From Clostridiaceae bacterium (GTDB lineage Bacteria; Bacillota; Clostridia; Saccharofermentanales; DTU023), in the NCBI GenBank assembly GCA_012798865.1, contig JAAZMK010000049.1, positions 1 to 9,256 of the forward strand: DNA of 9,256 nucleotides, given 5' to 3'. Under the pieces are notes generated by a model. That model saw only the letters and a list, made by a program, of their open reading frames with translations, had not been told where the DNA came from and did no database searches. Position 1 is the first letter of the stretch; the number at the start of each line of letters is the position of its first letter. This document shows positions 8,103 to 9,256 of this stretch, piece after piece. The position numbers were made by a program, and so were the translations under genes.

Positions 8103-8132
8103 AGGGGCGTTGTAGGTTACGGCGCCCCTTTT
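8103..8132 (+). terminator. Intrinsic terminator after tkt
   Basis: AGGGGCG (8103-8109) pairs perfectly with CGCCCCT (8123-8129), with a 13-nt loop, and runs into TTTT (8129-8132). The stem is GC-rich and sits about 40 bp after the tkt stop. The T-run is short (four T), so termination may be incomplete, but position and form fit the end of the yerB-secA-tkt unit. Confidence 0.82.
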
Positions 8133-8135
8133 GAA

Positions 8136-8155
8136 TGCAAACATTTTTATTTGCA
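8136..8155. repeat. Second, AT-rich hairpin just after the terminator
   Basis: TGCAAA (8136-8141) and TTTGCA (8150-8155) are perfect inverse complements around an 8-nt loop. It follows the tkt terminator by 4 nt. It may be a backup stop element or a chance AT-rich pairing. Confidence 0.3.
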
Positions 8156-8220
8156 AAACAACCCCTTTATTGAAATGTGAACCGCGCAAAACATTCGCGT
8201 CGAGCTTTCCGTACTATTTC

Positions 8221-8239
8221 AATTGAATTTACATCAATT
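8221..8239. repeat. Dyad upstream of the GntR promoter
   Basis: AATTGA (8221-8226) and TCAATT (8234-8239) form an inverted repeat with a 7-nt spacer in an AT-rich stretch. It ends about 15 bp upstream of the -35 box. It could be a regulator site or part of an AT-rich UP-type element; the arms are short. Confidence 0.25.
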
Positions 8240-8254
8240 TAACATAGGAAGGTC

Positions 8255-8283
8255 TTGACAGCCTCATTCTGTCGGAGTAGACT
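8255..8283 (+). promoter_or_regulatory. Housekeeping (SigA-type) promoter of the GntR-ABC operon
   Basis: A perfect -35 TTGACA (8255-8260) is followed after 17 bp by TAGACT (8278-8283), which matches four of six positions of TATAAT. The spacing is optimal. Transcription would begin near 8290, giving a leader of about 50 nt before the GntR start. It lies in the AT-rich gap after the tkt terminator, as expected for a new unit. Confidence 0.72.
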
Positions 8284-8287
8284 TAGC

Positions 8288-8318
8288 TTAACTGGTTAAT
8301 TAGTCAAGTAATTAACTG
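8288..8318. promoter_or_regulatory. Palindromic operator-like array, probable GntR (YtrA-type) binding site
   Basis: The core is a perfect 8-bp dyad, GTTAATTA (8295-8302) and TAATTAAC (8309-8316), with a 6-nt spacer. To its left, TTAAC (8288-8292) and GTTAA (8295-8299) form a second, overlapping dyad with a 2-nt spacer. TTAACTG occurs twice, at 8288-8294 and 8312-8318, 24 bp apart. The array covers the predicted transcription start just after the -10 box, where a bound repressor would block initiation. YtrA-type regulators usually control their own operon, so autorepression is the likely role; binding itself is inferred. Confidence 0.65.
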
Positions 8319-8330
8319 ATGAAGCATGAA

Positions 8331-8336
8331 AGGGGG
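8331..8336 (+). promoter_or_regulatory. Ribosome binding site deciding the GntR start
   Basis: AGGGGG lies 5 nt before ATG 8342. A GTG at 8336, which would add two residues in frame, begins with the last G of this site and so cannot be its proper start. Confidence 0.75.
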
Positions 8337-8341
8337 TGCCT

Positions 8342-8716
8342 ATGAAGCTTGACAGTCAGGATCAAAAACCTATCTACATACAATTACAAGAAGGTCTTGA
8401 GAATGCCATTCTTGCAGGAACCTACGCTGAAGAGACGCAGATACCGTCAACGACGGAGCTTTCCCGGGTTTTTCAAATTAATCCCGCCACAGCCGGAAAA
8501 GGAGTGAATGCCTTAGTCGATGAGGGCTTTTGTTACAAAAAGCGCGGTATTGGAATTTTTGTTAAAGAAGGAGCGCGCAAAATGCTGATGAAGAAACGTC
8601 AGGCAGCCTTTAAGGAAGATTATTTACTTCCACTCATCAAGGAGGCTAGGCAATTAGATATTTCATCGGAAAATCTCATCCGTTGGATTAAGGAGGCAGA
8701 AGATGCAGACAATTAA
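8342..8716 (+). CDS. GntR-family transcriptional regulator, YtrA-type
   Basis: This is a 124-residue DNA-binding protein. An N-terminal winged helix-turn-helix (about 8-75) shows KPIYIQLQEGLENAILAGTY, IPSTTELSRVFQINPATAGK and KKRGIGIFV, the GntR recognition helix and wing. Only a short helical tail follows (about 80-124). This is the pattern of the YtrA subfamily, which lacks the large ligand-binding domain of other GntR proteins; the tail usually serves for dimerisation. The IPSTTEL variant with NPATAGKGVNALVDEG resembles clostridial and bifidobacterial members encoded beside ABC transporters, as I recall them. The ABC gene starts inside its 3' end (14-bp overlap), which supports a joint role: repressor of its own transporter operon, perhaps released on cell-envelope or antibiotic stress as for B. 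subtilis YtrA. The inducer cannot be read from the sequence. The start at ATG 8342 is set by AGGGGG at 8331-8336. Confidence 0.9.
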   Translation: MKLDSQDQKPIYIQLQEGLENAILAGTYAEETQIPSTTELSRVFQINPATAGKGVNALVDEGFCYKKRGIGIFVKEGARKMLMKKRQAAFKEDYLLPLIKEARQLDISSENLIRWIKEAEDADN

Positions 8717-9256
8717 GGTATGTGATATATCGAAGAATTTCCGTGATGTTCACGCTTTAAATACGATTAACCTCGAGTTCAAGGCGGGCAAAATATACGG
8801 TCTTCTAGGACGGAATGGGGCGGGTAAATCAACGCTCCTCAAAGTCATAGCCGATCGGATTAAACCGACAAGCGGGCGTATTTTTTATGACGGCGAGGCT
8901 ATGCTGGACAACGTCACTTCGCGTGACCTTTACTTTTCCGAGCCTGAGAAGACGATGCCCGACTTAATGAAGGTGAAAGAGCTATGTTATTACACAAGCC
9001 TGTTCTATCCGAGGTTTAATTTAGCCGAAGCGTTACAGGTGCTAAAGGACTTCGGTGTCCATGAGAAGAAGCGCCTCAACCAGCTATCGACGGGTCATTT
9101 CGCCATTGTCAGGTCGATAGTGGCTTTGCAGACGAGGGCAAGCTTTATTTTTCTAGATGAGCCGACAATGGGTCATGATGCTGTCAATCGAGAATTGCTC
9201 TACAACGAAATATTGCGCATCTATCGTGAAGAGAAAAACACGATAGTCCTTTCCAC
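8703..9256 (+). CDS. ABC transporter ATP-binding protein, 3'-partial
   Basis: 184 complete codons of an ABC ATPase are present before the right edge cuts the gene. Visible motifs are Walker A GRNGAGKST (36-44), a Q-loop region reading FSEPEK where the usual Gln is not evident, the signature LSTGH in place of LSGGQ, Walker B FIFLDEPT, and a D-loop MGHDAVNRE in place of the usual GLD. The end reads TIVLS just before the expected switch His. ATPases linked to YtrA-type regulators in Clostridia often have an LSTGY-like signature, as I recall, so the protein is probably functional within that subfamily. It would energise a membrane permease, expected downstream; the substrate is unknown, and antibiotic or peptide export or membrane-stress response is only suggested by context. 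The start ATG 8703 has AGGAGG (8691-8696) at 6 nt and overlaps the GntR gene by 14 bp, so the two are cotranscribed and probably translationally coupled. Confidence 0.9.
   Translation, partial: MQTIKVCDISKNFRDVHALNTINLEFKAGKIYGLLGRNGAGKSTLLKVIADRIKPTSGRIFYDGEAMLDNVTSRDLYFSEPEKTMPDLMKVKELCYYTSLFYPRFNLAEALQVLKDFGVHEKKRLNQLSTGHFAIVRSIVALQTRASFIFLDEPTMGHDAVNRELLYNEILRIYREEKNTIVLS

Noticed and set aside
8336..8341. GTG 8336 as start of the GntR gene
   Set aside because: It begins within the Shine-Dalgarno site itself; ATG 8342 has normal spacing.
8319..8352. Small ORFs from ATG 8319 and ATG 8326 in the GntR leader
   Set aside because: Each is under 10 codons, has no ribosome site of its own, and shows no stop/start join with the GntR gene beyond chance overlap.

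Overview
The window looks like chromosomal DNA of a Bacillota (Firmicutes) bacterium, most likely a member of Clostridia. The evidence is strong Shine-Dalgarno sites, a SecA with a C-terminal zinc tail, a YerB/DUF3048 lipoprotein, a Firmicutes-style TadE-like plus DUF5702-like pair, and a YtrA-type GntR regulator paired with an ABC ATPase whose signature is LSTG-type. Base composition looks close to balanced by eye. The species cannot be named from this sequence alone. All genes read on the + strand, and no mobile element, tRNA, rRNA or CRISPR array was seen.

Region 1 (1-1909) is the tail of a type IV pilus/Tad-like cluster. It holds a DUF5702-like protein whose 5' end lies outside the window, and a TadE-like pseudopilin protein that overlaps its stop by 4 bp. 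The core Tad genes (ATPase, membrane platform, major pilin) would be expected upstream.

Region 2 (1910-8132) is a probable single transcription unit: a YerB-family lipoprotein, then secA, then tkt (transketolase), closed by a clear intrinsic terminator at 8103-8132. The 216-bp leader before yerB holds a hairpin directly after the TadE-like gene. It also holds a curious run of two very small ORFs that join stop-to-start into the yerB start codon. secA is followed at once by tkt; prfB, which follows secA in B. subtilis, is absent.

Region 3 (8133-9256) is a separate regulatory module. It has a well-formed promoter, a palindromic operator-like array at the expected transcription start, a small YtrA-type GntR repressor, and an overlapping ABC transporter ATPase that runs off the 3' edge. 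The likely logic is autorepression of a GntR-ABC operon, with a permease expected beyond the window.

Most of the window belongs to known families. I did not find a convincing undescribed system. The more interesting points are the leader of yerB, the operator array of the GntR-ABC module, the altered motifs of the ATPase and the secA-tkt linkage.
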